Part shown: positions 1 through 8,735 of the stretch, in pieces
How positions within the stretch are numbered: position 1 is the first letter of the stretch
Layout: the number at the start of each line of letters is the position of its first letter
DNA from: Bradyrhizobium tropiciagri
Lineage (GTDB): Bacteria > Pseudomonadota > Alphaproteobacteria > Rhizobiales > Xanthobacteraceae
Direction of reading: 5' to 3'
Length of the DNA: 57,643 bases
Assembly: GCF_001189845.1 (NCBI RefSeq)
Contig: NZ_LFLZ01000059.1
Span: 1-57,643 of the forward strand
The notes under the pieces: model-generated
Told to the model about the DNA's origin: nothing
The model's input: only the letters and a program-made list of their open reading frames with translations
The model's database searches: none
Program-made: the position numbers and the translations under genes

Positions 1-23
1 AGCAACGCAAATCGCGCTTGAAC

Positions 24-125
24 CGTCATCCTGAGGAGCCGCGTAAGCGGCGTCTCGAAGGATGAATCGGCCACCAGCCGGGCCGTGCATCCTTCGAGAC
101 GCGCTGCGCGCTCCTCAGGATGACG
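24..125. repeat. Intergenic inverted repeat
   Basis: Two arms of about 37 bases (the outer part reads cgtcatcctgaggagc at 24-39 and its reverse complement at 110-125) flank a short centre. The arms also share an inner tcgaaggat/atccttcga block. Transcribed, it would fold into a long hairpin just downstream of the stop of the minus-strand DUF1697 gene, so it could also act as a terminator or mRNA-stabilising element. This looks like one of the dispersed palindromes of Bradyrhizobium genomes. Confidence 0.75.
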
Positions 126-146
126 GTCGGTCATTAGGTTGGTGAA

Positions 147-668
147 CTAGGCCTTCTCATCGCCCGCCGCCAGCTCGGCGAGCTTGGCGATGGTGTTGAG
201 ATTGCGCGCGGTGCCGCTCGCGGCGGCGGGGATCTTCAGCTTCGAACGGCCCATGCCGCTGCCATAGGCGACGTAGATCTCGCGCTTGCCGAGCCGCATC
301 TGCTCGTCCTGCTGGCCCTTGACGTCCTTCAGGGCGTCCTTGGGCGGCGGCTCGTCGAGGAAGATCGCAACCGTAAAATTCGGCGGCGCTTTCGGAAACG
401 GATTGGCCTTCAGCACCGCGGCGATCTCGTCTGCGCTCCTGACGGCAACGCCGACCGGCTTACCGGCATAGGCCTGCAGCCGCTGCTCCAGCGCGGCCTT
501 GACCTTGGCCGCGCCGAGTTTGGACGAGAACACGACATTGCCGCTGGCGATATAGGTCTCGACGTCGGCAAATCCGGCGTCGACGCACGTCGCCTTCAAT
601 TCGGCCATCGGCAGCTTGCCGGTGCCGCCGACATTGACCGCGCGCAACAAAGCGACGTAACGCGGCAT
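147..668 (-). CDS. DUF1697 domain-containing protein
   Basis: A 173-residue cytosolic protein starting MPRYVALLRAVNVGG, the characteristic DUF1697 opening (RYVALLRGINVGG in most members), followed by the conserved ETYIASGNVVF segment and a C-terminal RNLNTIAKLAELA helix. Length fits the family (about 175-185 residues). A GTG codon lies directly before the ATG; the ATG at 668 is preferred because family members begin M-x-R-Y. The biochemical role of DUF1697 is not established. It is the last gene of a minus-strand run, seven bases after the GST gene, so the two are probably cotranscribed. Confidence 0.88.
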   Translation of the reverse strand: MPRYVALLRAVNVGGTGKLPMAELKATCVDAGFADVETYIASGNVVFSSKLGAAKVKAALEQRLQAYAGKPVGVAVRSADEIAAVLKANPFPKAPPNFTVAIFLDEPPPKDALKDVKGQQDEQMRLGKREIYVAYGSGMGRSKLKIPAAASGTARNLNTIAKLAELAAGDEKA

Positions 669-675
669 CACGGCC

Positions 676-1317
676 TCACGTCAGCAGCAGCGCCATGCCG
701 GGATCGCCCTTCTGCATCGCGCGCTGATAGGCCGGGCGCGCGGCGATGCGGCCGAGATAGTTCCTGATGTTGGGGCAGCGGCCGAGGTCGTAGGGCAGGA
801 AATAACGCATCGTCGTCAGCGAGAAGCCGATCATGATGTCGGCCGTCGTGAAGGCCTCGCCCGCGAGATATTGGGCGTCGCGCACCCGCGCCTCGATCAG
901 GTCGAACGAACGGTCGACCCTTGCTTTGGTCGCGACCAGCATCGGATTGTCGGCCGCGAGATTGAGCCGATGCAGGATCATGCTGCGGCCCATCTGTGCC
1001 TGGAGCGTGCCGTTGGCGAAGTGTAACCAGTACAGGAACTGGGCGAAGTCGGGATGGTCGAGCTGCAGGGTCAGCCGTCCATTGCCGTATTTGGCGACGA
1101 TGTATTCGACAACAGCGCCGGATTCGGCAAGCACCAACTCGCCGTCGGTGATGACGGGCGCAGCGCCGATCGGATGCAGCGCCTTGTAGTCGGCCGGCGC
1201 CAGCATCGTGACCGGATCGCGCGCGGTGCACTTCAGCTCATACGGGATCTCCAGCTCCTCGCACAGCCAGACGATCCGCTCCGATTGCGACTTACCGAGA
1301 TGGTGGACGGTGAGCAT
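676..1317 (-). CDS. Glutathione S-transferase family protein
   Basis: A 213-residue soluble protein with an N-terminal thioredoxin-fold GST domain (about residues 1-80; MLTVHHLGKSQSERIVWLCEE, then the cis-proline region GAAPVITDGELVLAESGAVVEYI) and an all-helical C-terminal domain (about 90-210; the N-capping element is AGEAFTTADIMIGF). The ESGAVVEYI segment contacts the gamma-glutamyl part of glutathione in this family. Substrate is unknown. Start at 1317 gives the standard N-terminal strand. Middle gene of a three-gene minus-strand run, between the lysine-rich protein and DUF1697. Confidence 0.9.
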   Translation of the reverse strand: MLTVHHLGKSQSERIVWLCEELEIPYELKCTARDPVTMLAPADYKALHPIGAAPVITDGELVLAESGAVVEYIVAKYGNGRLTLQLDHPDFAQFLYWLHFANGTLQAQMGRSMILHRLNLAADNPMLVATKARVDRSFDLIEARVRDAQYLAGEAFTTADIMIGFSLTTMRYFLPYDLGRCPNIRNYLGRIAARPAYQRAMQKGDPGMALLLT

Positions 1318-1339
1318 GTGGGGCTGCCTCTCTTGCGTC

Positions 1340-1684
1340 CTATTTCTTCTTCGCCGGCTTCTTCTCGGATTTCTTGTCGGGTTTCATCTCAGATTTCTTC
1401 TGAGATTCCGTGGCCGGCGGCGGCTCTTCCATCGCCTTCTTCATGGCGCGGGCATAGGCGTCGGCGGCGTTCTCGGCCGAATTCTGCAACCGCTTGGCGG
1501 TCGCGGTCGCGGTCAGGATCGTGCTCTTGGCGAGGTGGCGGAAGCGCGCCTTGGTCTCCTTGTCCTTGGCCTTGGCGGCGCGCGCGACCCACACGGCCTG
1601 GCGCTTCTTGGCAGCCGCCATCACGGCCTTGGTCTGCGCTCTTGCGGTTTGCCGGATGACGGCGTCGAGGTCGGCTTCGGCCAT
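1340..1684 (-). CDS. Small Ala/Lys-rich hypothetical protein
   Basis: A 114-residue protein with no signal peptide or membrane segment. Residues 1-80 look like one or two amphipathic helices rich in Ala, Arg and Lys (a KAKDKETKARFRHLAKS stretch), and the tail is a strongly basic, low-complexity KKSE/KKPAKKK region. The composition resembles small nucleoid-associated or RNA-binding proteins, but I recognise no domain, so function is unassigned. It lies 22 bases upstream of the GST gene on the same strand and is probably the first gene of that transcript. Codon use is typical of neighbours, which supports it being real. Confidence 0.7.
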   Translation of the reverse strand: MAEADLDAVIRQTARAQTKAVMAAAKKRQAVWVARAAKAKDKETKARFRHLAKSTILTATATAKRLQNSAENAADAYARAMKKAMEEPPPATESQKKSEMKPDKKSEKKPAKKK

Positions 1685-1787
1685 TCAGATACACTCATTG
1701 ACTGGACATGCGCCGAGCGGGCGCACGGAAGGAGGGGAGCTATCACTAGCTCAACCGGCGCGGTTTGAACATGCCGATCCTCTCGCG

Positions 1788-2524
1788 ATGCCCCCGGGGG
1801 GCGGCCACACCAGCGGCTGGCGTGCCGGTCAAGCGAATGAACGCCCTACCGGGCGTACGGTTCAGCATGATATCACGCTCAACCGGTTCGCCTCCGGGTG
1901 CACCGGCAAGCGGCCGGCGGTGTTGATGCTGCACGGCTCGCGCGGCTTCGATCTCAGGCCGCAGGCCTATGAGCGTTATGCCAATGCGCTGACGGCAGGC
2001 GGCATCGACGCCTATTTCGTTCGTTACTACACGCCGGCGACGAGCAGGCGCTTGCGACGATGCACACGAGCGAGAGCCGGGCGCCCTATGAAGCCGGGCG
2101 GTTCGACGCCTGGCCCGCGCGCGTCTCGTCGGTGCTGTCAAGGGTGCTGGCGGGCGCGGACAGTGCCGGCCGGATCGGACTGCTCGGCTTTTCGCTTGGC
2201 GGTTACGTGGCGGCGGCCGCGGCGGCGCGTGACGAGCGGGTATCCGCGCTGGCCGTGCTGTACGGCGGCATGCCCGACAAGATCGCGCCTCAGGTGAAAC
2301 ATCTGCCGCCGATGATCGAGCTGCACGGCGAGGCCGATCGCAACGTGCCGCTTGCCAGCGGTGAGCAGCTTGTCAGGCTGGGCAAATCGGTCGGTGCCGC
2401 GGCGGAGATCGTCCGGTATCCGGGCAAGGCGCACGGTTTTGATTTTGCGGACAATGACCCAATGACCGCTGACGCGGTCAGCCGTGTTGCCGGATTCTTC
2501 CAGGCTCGCCTGCGCGCGGCGTAA
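1788..2524 (+). pseudogene. Dienelactone hydrolase family protein, frameshifted
   Basis: An alpha/beta hydrolase read in two frames. The first part carries the strand and oxyanion region KRPAVLMLHGSRGF and runs to GIDAYFVRYYTPA at about 2040. The second part continues one frame back (DEQALATMHTSES) through the nucleophile elbow GLLGFSLGGYVA, the acid region HGEADRNVPL and the histidine region GKAHGFDF. One missing base near 2040 restores the whole fold, so this is either a one-base assembly deletion or a recent frameshift. The start is uncertain: ATG at 1788 is the only in-frame ATG before the homologous region. Converges on the LuxR-type gene with two bases between stops. Confidence 0.75.
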
Positions 2525-2526
2525 GT

Positions 2527-3639
2527 CTATTCCGCGGACGGACCCGGCGGCACCTTGGCGCCGGCGAGCAGTCCGGCCAGCTCCACCTGCCGGCCGAGCC
2601 CGGTCTTCGCCAGCACGGCCTTGAGCTGGTTGCGTACCGTTTCGCGGGAGATTCCGAATGCGACGGCGATGGCCTCGACGGTGCGTCCCTCGCCGATGCC
2701 GCGCGCGACGCGCGCTTCTGCCGGCGTCAGGTCGAACAGGCCCTGCAACACTTCCGCGGTCGGCACCTCTGATGGCACCACCGGCGTCACGATCACGATC
2801 GCCACCGCGCGGTCAAACAGGTCGCGCGCCGCGCCCTGGATCGGGACCAGATGCACGATCAGTGGCGGACGATCGGCCTGTGCCGCGATCGGGACCGAGC
2901 GGACCTCCACGCTGATGAGGCCGTGATCGAGGGCTCCGACCGCCTGCGCGAACAGCGCATCGGCGGCAGGCACTGCCAGCGTCAGGCGATCGGTACGATC
3001 CTGCATCACATCGGGCACCAGGCGGTCGAACAGCGTGTTGGCCGCCATCAGGCGACCGCCGCGCCGCAGCACCGCCGCGGGCAGGCCGAGCATCGCCAGC
3101 GACTCGGTTGCCGCCCTGGCGCGCTCCATCCCGAGCCGGGCCGACAGCAGCGCGGCCCGCGCCAGGTGCGGGCGCAGCGCGTCGAGCTGTTCGATCGCTT
3201 TCGGCTCGATCGGCCCGTGCTGGTACTCGCGCTCGACGCTGAAGATCAGCACGTCGCCGCTCGGCACCGGGATCGCGGTACCGGCGCCCCATCCGAGCCC
3301 CCGCGGCCGGAAGAATTCGCGGATCTGGAAATCCTGCTGCACTTCCTCGGGCGTATCGAACACGTCGATGTCGCGCAGGAAGCCGGCATGATTGGCCGCG
3401 AGCAGGCGCGGCAACCGCCCGTTGCGCTCGTGCCAGCCGCCTTCGACATAGGCAACCGTGTCGTCGTGCATGTCGGGGGAGGCGACCCAGCGGACGTCGT
3501 GCGGGTCTGCCGTCAGCAGCACGATACCGCGCGCCCGCGCGATCCCACCGACCTGATGCAGGACGTTCGGCCACAACTCCGGGAAGACCGCGGCCTCATA
3601 GGCCAGCTCAATCAGATGCTCGTGCAGGTCGTTCGCCAT
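2527..3639 (-). CDS. LuxR-type helix-turn-helix transcriptional regulator
   Basis: A 370-residue protein with a C-terminal LuxR/FixJ DNA-binding domain (about residues 305-362: LTPAEARVARGIGEGRTVEAIA, then GISRETVRNQLKAVLAKTGL, the recognition helix). The N-terminal 280 residues contain no recognisable autoinducer-binding or receiver motif; their pattern resembles the uncharacterised sensor region of many Bradyrhizobium LuxR-type proteins. No cognate synthase gene is nearby, so a quorum-sensing role cannot be claimed. The upstream 620 bases hold no gene, so its promoter should be there. Target genes unknown. Confidence 0.85.
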   Translation of the reverse strand: MANDLHEHLIELAYEAAVFPELWPNVLHQVGGIARARGIVLLTADPHDVRWVASPDMHDDTVAYVEGGWHERNGRLPRLLAANHAGFLRDIDVFDTPEEVQQDFQIREFFRPRGLGWGAGTAIPVPSGDVLIFSVEREYQHGPIEPKAIEQLDALRPHLARAALLSARLGMERARAATESLAMLGLPAAVLRRGGRLMAANTLFDRLVPDVMQDRTDRLTLAVPAADALFAQAVGALDHGLISVEVRSVPIAAQADRPPLIVHLVPIQGAARDLFDRAVAIVIVTPVVPSEVPTAEVLQGLFDLTPAEARVARGIGEGRTVEAIAVAFGISRETVRNQLKAVLAKTGLGRQVELAGLLAGAKVPPGPSAE

Positions 3640-4260
3640 CGGCCATTCCAGAAATGCTGTTGCCCAACAGATAACCCTTCGATCGCGGATTTATTGCCTA
3701 GAGCAATTCAGTGTGGCCCACGAGTCCGGGCTATTCCGGTGCGACCAGCCGTATCACGAGGAATTCCGGTGTTTGGCGGGTCTTGCGGGTGAGCGTCGCG
3801 GCGGCGTGTCGGGCCTCGCTCGCTTGGCGGCGACCCGGCGTGCGGCGGCCCGACGAGGTCCAGCCCTGAGCGCTCAACGTGCAGATCGGCTTCCAGAAGA
3901 AGCTCGATTTCGGCGACGCGCCGAATGCTCCGATACCAAGGTCACCGAGATCAAGCCGAAGACTTGATGACTCGATGGTCGGGACTTGGTGATCAAGCTC
4001 GATGGCTGGGACCTGACGATCGTCGGGGGTTGTGGCGAAATTGAACCGGCGTGACAGTCAGACATCTTTCCGAAGCGTCTCGAAACGCACTCGCCATGAA
4101 TTGCCGCAGCGCCCGGCGCGGCAGCGTCACACGTTTGCAACGCTGCGCGCGATCGTTCGACCATGAACATCCTTTAATTTGTATCCGCGCGATTTGTTGC
4201 GCCTGCTAGGCGGCCATCTTGTGATAGTCAGTCGAGCCATCGCCGGCTCGGGGAGGGCCG
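3640..4260. other. 621-base region without a convincing gene
   Basis: Only short, arginine-rich open frames occur here and none has a plausible ribosome site or family motif. The stretch 3880-4030 looks like eroded coding sequence (short runs in different frames such as KVTEIKPKT and VIKLDGWDLTIVGG), but I cannot name a parent gene. It should contain the promoters of the divergently placed LuxR-type and hydrolase genes. Confidence 0.5.
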
Positions 4261-5454
4261 ATGATCAGCCGCAGGGCGCTTTCCGGATTGTTGATGACGC
4301 TGGTCGGCCCCTCATCGGTCACCGGCAACACGCTGGGGCTGGGGCATTGCCGGGGATCGTGCGCGAATGTCGATCTGCCGGCGCTCGGCTACGATACGTT
4401 CTGCCGGTCGTTCTTCGATATCGCGGCGAAGGGAAAACTGCGCGCGATCGCAACTGGCCCGGACATTCGGCGGGAGATGCGGTCGCTGTTCCGGGAGCGG
4501 CGGCTCTATCGGCCTTCCCGCGATGACATCCGGATTCTCTGGCGCGACACGGCGGACGGATTCTCGGTCGCGAAAGTCGAGTTCGATCTGGAATGCGGCG
4601 TGCCGGTGCGCGGATGTCTCGGGATTCCCGACGGCGCGTTCAAGGGATTGATCCTGCTCGGTCACGGCATGGCAAGCACGCCGGAGCGATGCTTCGATGA
4701 TGCCGACAAGGACTACATGAACGCGCTCGGCAAGCAGCTTTGCCAGGACGGCTATGTCGTCTGGTGTCCCTACATCGTCCAGATCGGAAATCAGGAGAGC
4801 CAGAACAACATCGCCGCGATGCTGGCATCCCATGGCGTCTCCGCGCACAACGTGTCGTGCGCATCGGTCGACGCCGGCGAAACCGTCTGCCGGAAGCTGA
4901 CCGGCGAGTCCGGTCTGAATATCGGCGTCTACGGGGTGTCCTCCGGCGCATTTCTCGCGCTGCATCTGGAAGCCGCGACGGGGCGGATGCGGCCGACCGT
5001 CGTCTCCGGATACATGCGTGACGAGAAGAAGTTTCTGATGTCGTCCACCATCAGCAAGAACCTCGGCATCGAACTTGCGGCCTACATTCATTTCGCCAAC
5101 AGCCGCGCCAAATACACCGGCGCGGAGCTGGCGTACCTGGTCTCTCCGTGCCCGCTGTTCGTCGAGATCGGCAGCCGCGATAGTGCAAACGCGATCGAGC
5201 TCGGGCGCGACGAGAAGTTCGCCGAAATGCAGTCCGTCTACGCGGCGTCGGATCATCCGCATTCGATCGAGATGGCGGTGTTCGATGGCGTGCACGAGGT
5301 CAGCGGCAAGCGCGCGGCCATGGCTCTACGAGCAGCTGGCATCACCTGCCTACCAGGTCACCTCGCGCCTGAAGAACGCTGTTGCGTTGTGATGATCCGC
5401 GGGTGCCGTCCTTGCCGCGCCCCGCGGCGGATGGGGCATCGCCAAAACCGTTGA
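4261..5454 (+). CDS. Probable secreted alpha/beta hydrolase (C-terminus possibly frameshifted)
   Basis: An alpha/beta-hydrolase-like protein. Visible catalytic elements are the oxyanion region ILLGHGMAS (about residue 135), the nucleophile elbow GVYGVSSGAF (about 222) and a late histidine in FDGVHEVSGKRA. The N-terminus (MISRRALSGLLMTLVG...) could be a signal peptide. The start has a good gggaggg ribosome site. After GKRA near 5318 the reading becomes Cys/Arg-rich and unlike a hydrolase, whereas the +1 frame continues PWLYEQLASPAYQVTSRL and stops at 5392. I infer a one-base insertion near 5318, with the true end at 5392. Substrate unknown. Confidence 0.68.
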   Translation: MISRRALSGLLMTLVGPSSVTGNTLGLGHCRGSCANVDLPALGYDTFCRSFFDIAAKGKLRAIATGPDIRREMRSLFRERRLYRPSRDDIRILWRDTADGFSVAKVEFDLECGVPVRGCLGIPDGAFKGLILLGHGMASTPERCFDDADKDYMNALGKQLCQDGYVVWCPYIVQIGNQESQNNIAAMLASHGVSAHNVSCASVDAGETVCRKLTGESGLNIGVYGVSSGAFLALHLEAATGRMRPTVVSGYMRDEKKFLMSSTISKNLGIELAAYIHFANSRAKYTGAELAYLVSPCPLFVEIGSRDSANAIELGRDEKFAEMQSVYAASDHPHSIEMAVFDGVHEVSGKRAAMALRAAGITCLPGHLAPEERCCVVMIRGCRPCRAPRRMGHRQNR

Positions 5455-6060
5455 TCATCGGTCGGCCGCGGCGCGCCGCCTGGCCAGGCTGGATTCGACC
5501 AGCGCGATCAGTTCCCGTCTGAACAGCGGCGAGGCGAGCAACCCGAGCCGTGTCGCATCGTGGACGGCGCCCGCCACCGCGGCAGCGAGGACCTGAGCGG
5601 CGATCGCGCTATCCACGGCGGTGTCGCCTCGCCTGTTGGCCGTGAAGAACGCGTCGCATCCCCTGCGATATTCGGTCTCGAACCGGCGGTGTGTGGCCTC
5701 GCTGGCTGTGTCGCGGGGGGCTTCCTCGAGCAGCACCCGGTGTGCGGCGGGAAAGCGACGATGCACCGCGATCATGCCGTCGACGAACGCGGCGACACGG
5801 CGTACCCGAGGCGTCGCGGCGTCGGTCGCTGCGCGCAGCACCGCCAGCACCTCGTCGAAGTGACGGCGTCGGACCGCCTCGACCAGCGCGAGCTTGTTGG
5901 GAAAATACTGATACAGCGACCCGATGCTGACGCCTGCCGTCGCGGCAACCGCGTTGGTGGTCGTCGCGGCCCAGCCGCGCTCGCCGAGAATGCGAGCCGC
6001 GCCCTCGAGGATGATCTCGATGGTGGCGCGCGAGCGGGCCTGTCGCGGGGCTTTCCGCAT
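5455..6060 (-). CDS. TetR/AcrR family transcriptional repressor
   Basis: A 201-residue regulator. The N-terminal TetR helix-turn-helix occupies about residues 15-60 (RSRATIEIILEGAARILGERG, then VAATAGVSIGSLYQYFPNKLALVEAV). The C-terminal helical part would bind ligand and dimerise. Upstream in-frame codons exist to 6153, but ATG 6060 (MRKAPRQARS) gives the usual short basic lead, and the longer version would run through the palindrome at 6112-6134. It is divergent from the oxidoreductase at 6168, which is its probable target along with itself. Confidence 0.87.
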   Translation of the reverse strand: MRKAPRQARSRATIEIILEGAARILGERGWAATTTNAVAATAGVSIGSLYQYFPNKLALVEAVRRRHFDEVLAVLRAATDAATPRVRRVAAFVDGMIAVHRRFPAAHRVLLEEAPRDTASEATHRRFETEYRRGCDAFFTANRRGDTAVDSAIAAQVLAAAVAGAVHDATRLGLLASPLFRRELIALVESSLARRRAAADR

Positions 6061-6111
6061 CGTGCTCGTCGGTTTCGGAATGCGAGTGGTCAGGCGCGCC
6101 TCTCCGCCGGT

Positions 6112-6134
6112 AATGTGAGCATAGTACTCACATT
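6112..6134. promoter_or_regulatory. Candidate TetR operator (perfect inverted repeat)
   Basis: AATGTGAG at 6112-6119 is followed by a seven-base centre (catagta) and the exact complement CTCACATT at 6127-6134. It lies in the 107-base gap between the TetR start (6060, minus) and the oxidoreductase start (6168, plus), the expected place for a shared operator. The palindrome is seen directly; assigning it to this repressor is inference from position and symmetry. Confidence 0.72.
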
Positions 6135-6167
6135 CTGTCCGACGGCGGATCAAGTCAAAGGATATTC

Positions 6168-7207
6168 ATGATGGCGGGGGAGACCGCGCGCGAGGTCAGG
6201 CTGACGATCAGGCCCGAGGGACTGCCGGGGCCGCAGCATTTCGAGCTCGTGGAAGTGCCGCTGCCGGTTGCAGGCGCGGGTGAGGTGTTGGTGCGCAATC
6301 GCTGCTTCCTGGTCTCGGCTTCGCTCCGCCAGATGGTGAGCCAGGGCGCGGAGGATGTGCCGGGGGTTCCGTTTCCCGCGCTGTGCCCGGGCGACGGCCT
6401 GCGCGGCGAGGCGATCGGCGAGGTCGTGATGGCGCCGACAAGCAGCGGGCTGTCACCTGGTGACATGGTGCTGCACATGTTCGGCTGGCGCGATTACGCC
6501 GTTGTTCCGGCCGCCCAGTGCCTCCGGCTGGCTGCGCCGTTGCCCGATCCGCTCGGTTACCTCGGCTATCTCGGGCATGGCTGGACCGCCTACGCGGCGC
6601 TGACGCGTGGCGTGCAGATCCGGGCCGGCGACACCGTCTTCATATCGAGCGCGGCCGGAGCGATCGGCTCGATGGCCGGGCAGATCGCTCGACTGCTCGG
6701 GGCGGGGCGCGTGATCGGCAGCACCAGTGCATCGGCGAAAGCGGATCGGCTGGTCGCGAGCTCGGCTATGACGCCGCGGTGATCCGCGGCACCGACAAGT
6801 CGTTCGTTGCGCAACTGCGGGAGGCGGCGCCCGACGGCATCGATGTCTTTCTCGACAATGTGGGGGGCGAGCAGTTGCAGGCCGCCATGGCCGTCGCGCG
6901 CGAGCAGGCGCGCTTCGTCATCACGGGGACATTGTCGGGGCAGCTAGCCGCGGCCGGAACCGGGCGTGTGGCGCCTGTCGTGTTGGACTCCACCCAGATC
7001 CTGCTACGGAAGATCACCATCCGGGGCTATAGCGCCGACGACTATCCGCAAGCACGCGACGAGTGGTTCCGCCGTCTGGCCGATTGGTGCCGCTCCGGCG
7101 ATATCGCTCTTCCCCATGTCGTGATCGACGGGCTGGAGCAAGCCACGCTTGCGTTGGCTGATACCGCACAGGGCCGCTACTTCGGTATGGTCGTCATCAG
7201 GCTTTGA
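6168..7207 (+). pseudogene. NADP-dependent zinc-free alcohol dehydrogenase/oxidoreductase (MDR family), frameshifted
   Basis: A medium-chain reductase of the curcumin/alkenal reductase type (NADPH reduction of activated C=C bonds is typical of relatives). The first frame has the GroES-like domain and the start of the Rossmann fold (GDTVFISSAAGAIGSMAGQIA, about residues 158-178), reaching KADRLV at about 6758. The following frame continues ELGYDAAVIRG, DVFLDNVGGEQLQ and FGMVVIRL to the end. One missing base at about 6759 explains the break, and the total length then matches the family (about 345). An aaagga ribosome site precedes tandem ATGs at 6168/6171. Divergent from the TetR gene. Confidence 0.8.
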
Positions 7208-7499
7208 TGGCCTGTCGAGCCGACGGCACTCGATTCATGTCAATCGGTGCTCCGTTGTCGCCGCTCAAATCGAGGCGACTGTGTTGATCGGCGGCCGACA
7301 CGCATGCTCATGCGGTCCGCCGTCCCTCCAATCCGCTGTCGTCGGCCTAAACCCGGAACCAGGGTTACAGGATTGTCGGATTGGACTCGTTATGATCTGC
7401 TGCAACGCATCTTGCCTATTCCTGGCCTTTCCGAGTCGGAGGGAACTCAACGTCATATCCGTCTCGTAGAGCTTGTTGGTAGCCGAAGGGTTGAACAGC

Positions 7500-8735
7500 A
7501 TGAGTGGTACGGAACGAAGCTTCGGTGGACTGACGAGGTTTCTGGTATCGGCGGGATTGGCGGTGGCGGGAGTTTCAGCGGCCCATGCGCAGGCGGGGCC
7601 GCCCGGGCCTCCCGCCGTTGGCGTGTTCGAGGCCGTGAAGCGGCCGGTCACCGAAACCAATGAGTTTCTGGGGCGCATCGAGGCCCCCAACCGTGTCAAT
7701 GTGGTGGCGCGTGTCACCGCGTTCCTGGACAAGCGGAACTTCGTCGAGGGCTCCGAGGTCAAGGCCGGCGACCTCTTGTATCAGCTCGAGCGCGGCCCGT
7801 TCGAGGCCGACCTCGCATCGAAGAAGGCGCAGGTCGCGCAGTTGCAGGCGACGCTGGTCAACGCCAAGCTGACCACCGACCGCGCCAAGGCCCTGATGGG
7901 CGGGCCGGCCGGCCAGCAATCGAACGTCGACGCCGCGGTCGCCAATCAGCAGAGCCTCGAGGCCCAGGTGCAGGCCGCGCAGGCGCAGGTCGACCTGTCC
8001 CAGATCAATCTCGACTACACCATGATCCACTCGCCGATCGACGGCAGGATCGGGCGCACCGCGGTCACCGAAGGCAACGTCGTAACGCCGAGTTCGGGAA
8101 CCCTGACGACCATCGTCAGCCAGGATCCGATGTATGTCACGTTCCCGGTGCCGGTGCGCGAGGCGCTCGATCTGCGCGAGCGCTATGCGACGCGCGGCGG
8201 CTTCAAGGCCGTCGTGATCCGCCTGCGTTTGACGGACGGCCGGCTCTACGACAAGGTCGGCGAGCTGAATTTCGTCAACAACACGATCGCTCAGAACACC
8301 GACACCATTTCGCTGCGCGGCACGATTCCCAACCCGTCGACATACACCTCGGTCGCAACCGGCGGTGCGGTCCGCGAACTCACCGACAACGAGTTCGTCA
8401 CCGTTCTGCTGGAAGGCGTGCAACCGGTCGAGGTGCTGGCGATCCCGCGCTCGGCGGTGCTGTCGGACCAGCAGGGCGAATACGTCTACGTCGTCGGCGC
8501 GGACAACAAGGCCGAGCAGAAGCGGATCCAGCTCGGGCAATCGACGTCGACGATTGCGGCAGTGACGAGCGGCATCGCGCTTGGCGACAAGGTCATCGTC
8601 GAAGGATTGCAGAAGGTCAAACCGGGCGAGGTGGTCGCGCCGGGGCCTGCAAGCGCGCTGATCCAGTCGAGCATGAAGGTCTCGGCGGATGGTGACGCCA
8701 GCAGCGCGCCGAAATCGACGGGCAATAACCCATGA
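7500..8735 (+). CDS. RND efflux periplasmic adaptor (membrane fusion protein)
   Basis: A 411-residue adaptor of the AcrA/MexA type that links an inner-membrane RND pump to an outer-membrane channel. Start ATG 7500 gives a clean signal peptide ending VSAAHA before QAGPPGPP; the next mature residues contain no lipobox cysteine, so it is not a lipoprotein. Order of domains: barrel-sandwich/lipoyl half (VNVVARVTAFLDKRNFVEGS), coiled-coil hairpin (about 100-165, Gln/Ala-rich), second lipoyl half (IHSPIDGRIGRTAVTEGNVV), then beta-barrel and membrane-proximal domains. Its stop overlaps the pump start by ATGA, showing translational coupling. The preceding 290 bases hold no gene. No outer-membrane partner is encoded here. 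Confidence 0.93.
   Translation: MSGTERSFGGLTRFLVSAGLAVAGVSAAHAQAGPPGPPAVGVFEAVKRPVTETNEFLGRIEAPNRVNVVARVTAFLDKRNFVEGSEVKAGDLLYQLERGPFEADLASKKAQVAQLQATLVNAKLTTDRAKALMGGPAGQQSNVDAAVANQQSLEAQVQAAQAQVDLSQINLDYTMIHSPIDGRIGRTAVTEGNVVTPSSGTLTTIVSQDPMYVTFPVPVREALDLRERYATRGGFKAVVIRLRLTDGRLYDKVGELNFVNNTIAQNTDTISLRGTIPNPSTYTSVATGGAVRELTDNEFVTVLLEGVQPVEVLAIPRSAVLSDQQGEYVYVVGADNKAEQKRIQLGQSTSTIAAVTSGIALGDKVIVEGLQKVKPGEVVAPGPASALIQSSMKVSADGDASSAPKSTGNNP

Noticed and set aside
3713..3967. Open frame of 84 codons in the 3640-4260 gap
   Set aside because: Arg/Ala-rich, no ribosome site and no family resemblance; probably eroded or non-coding DNA.
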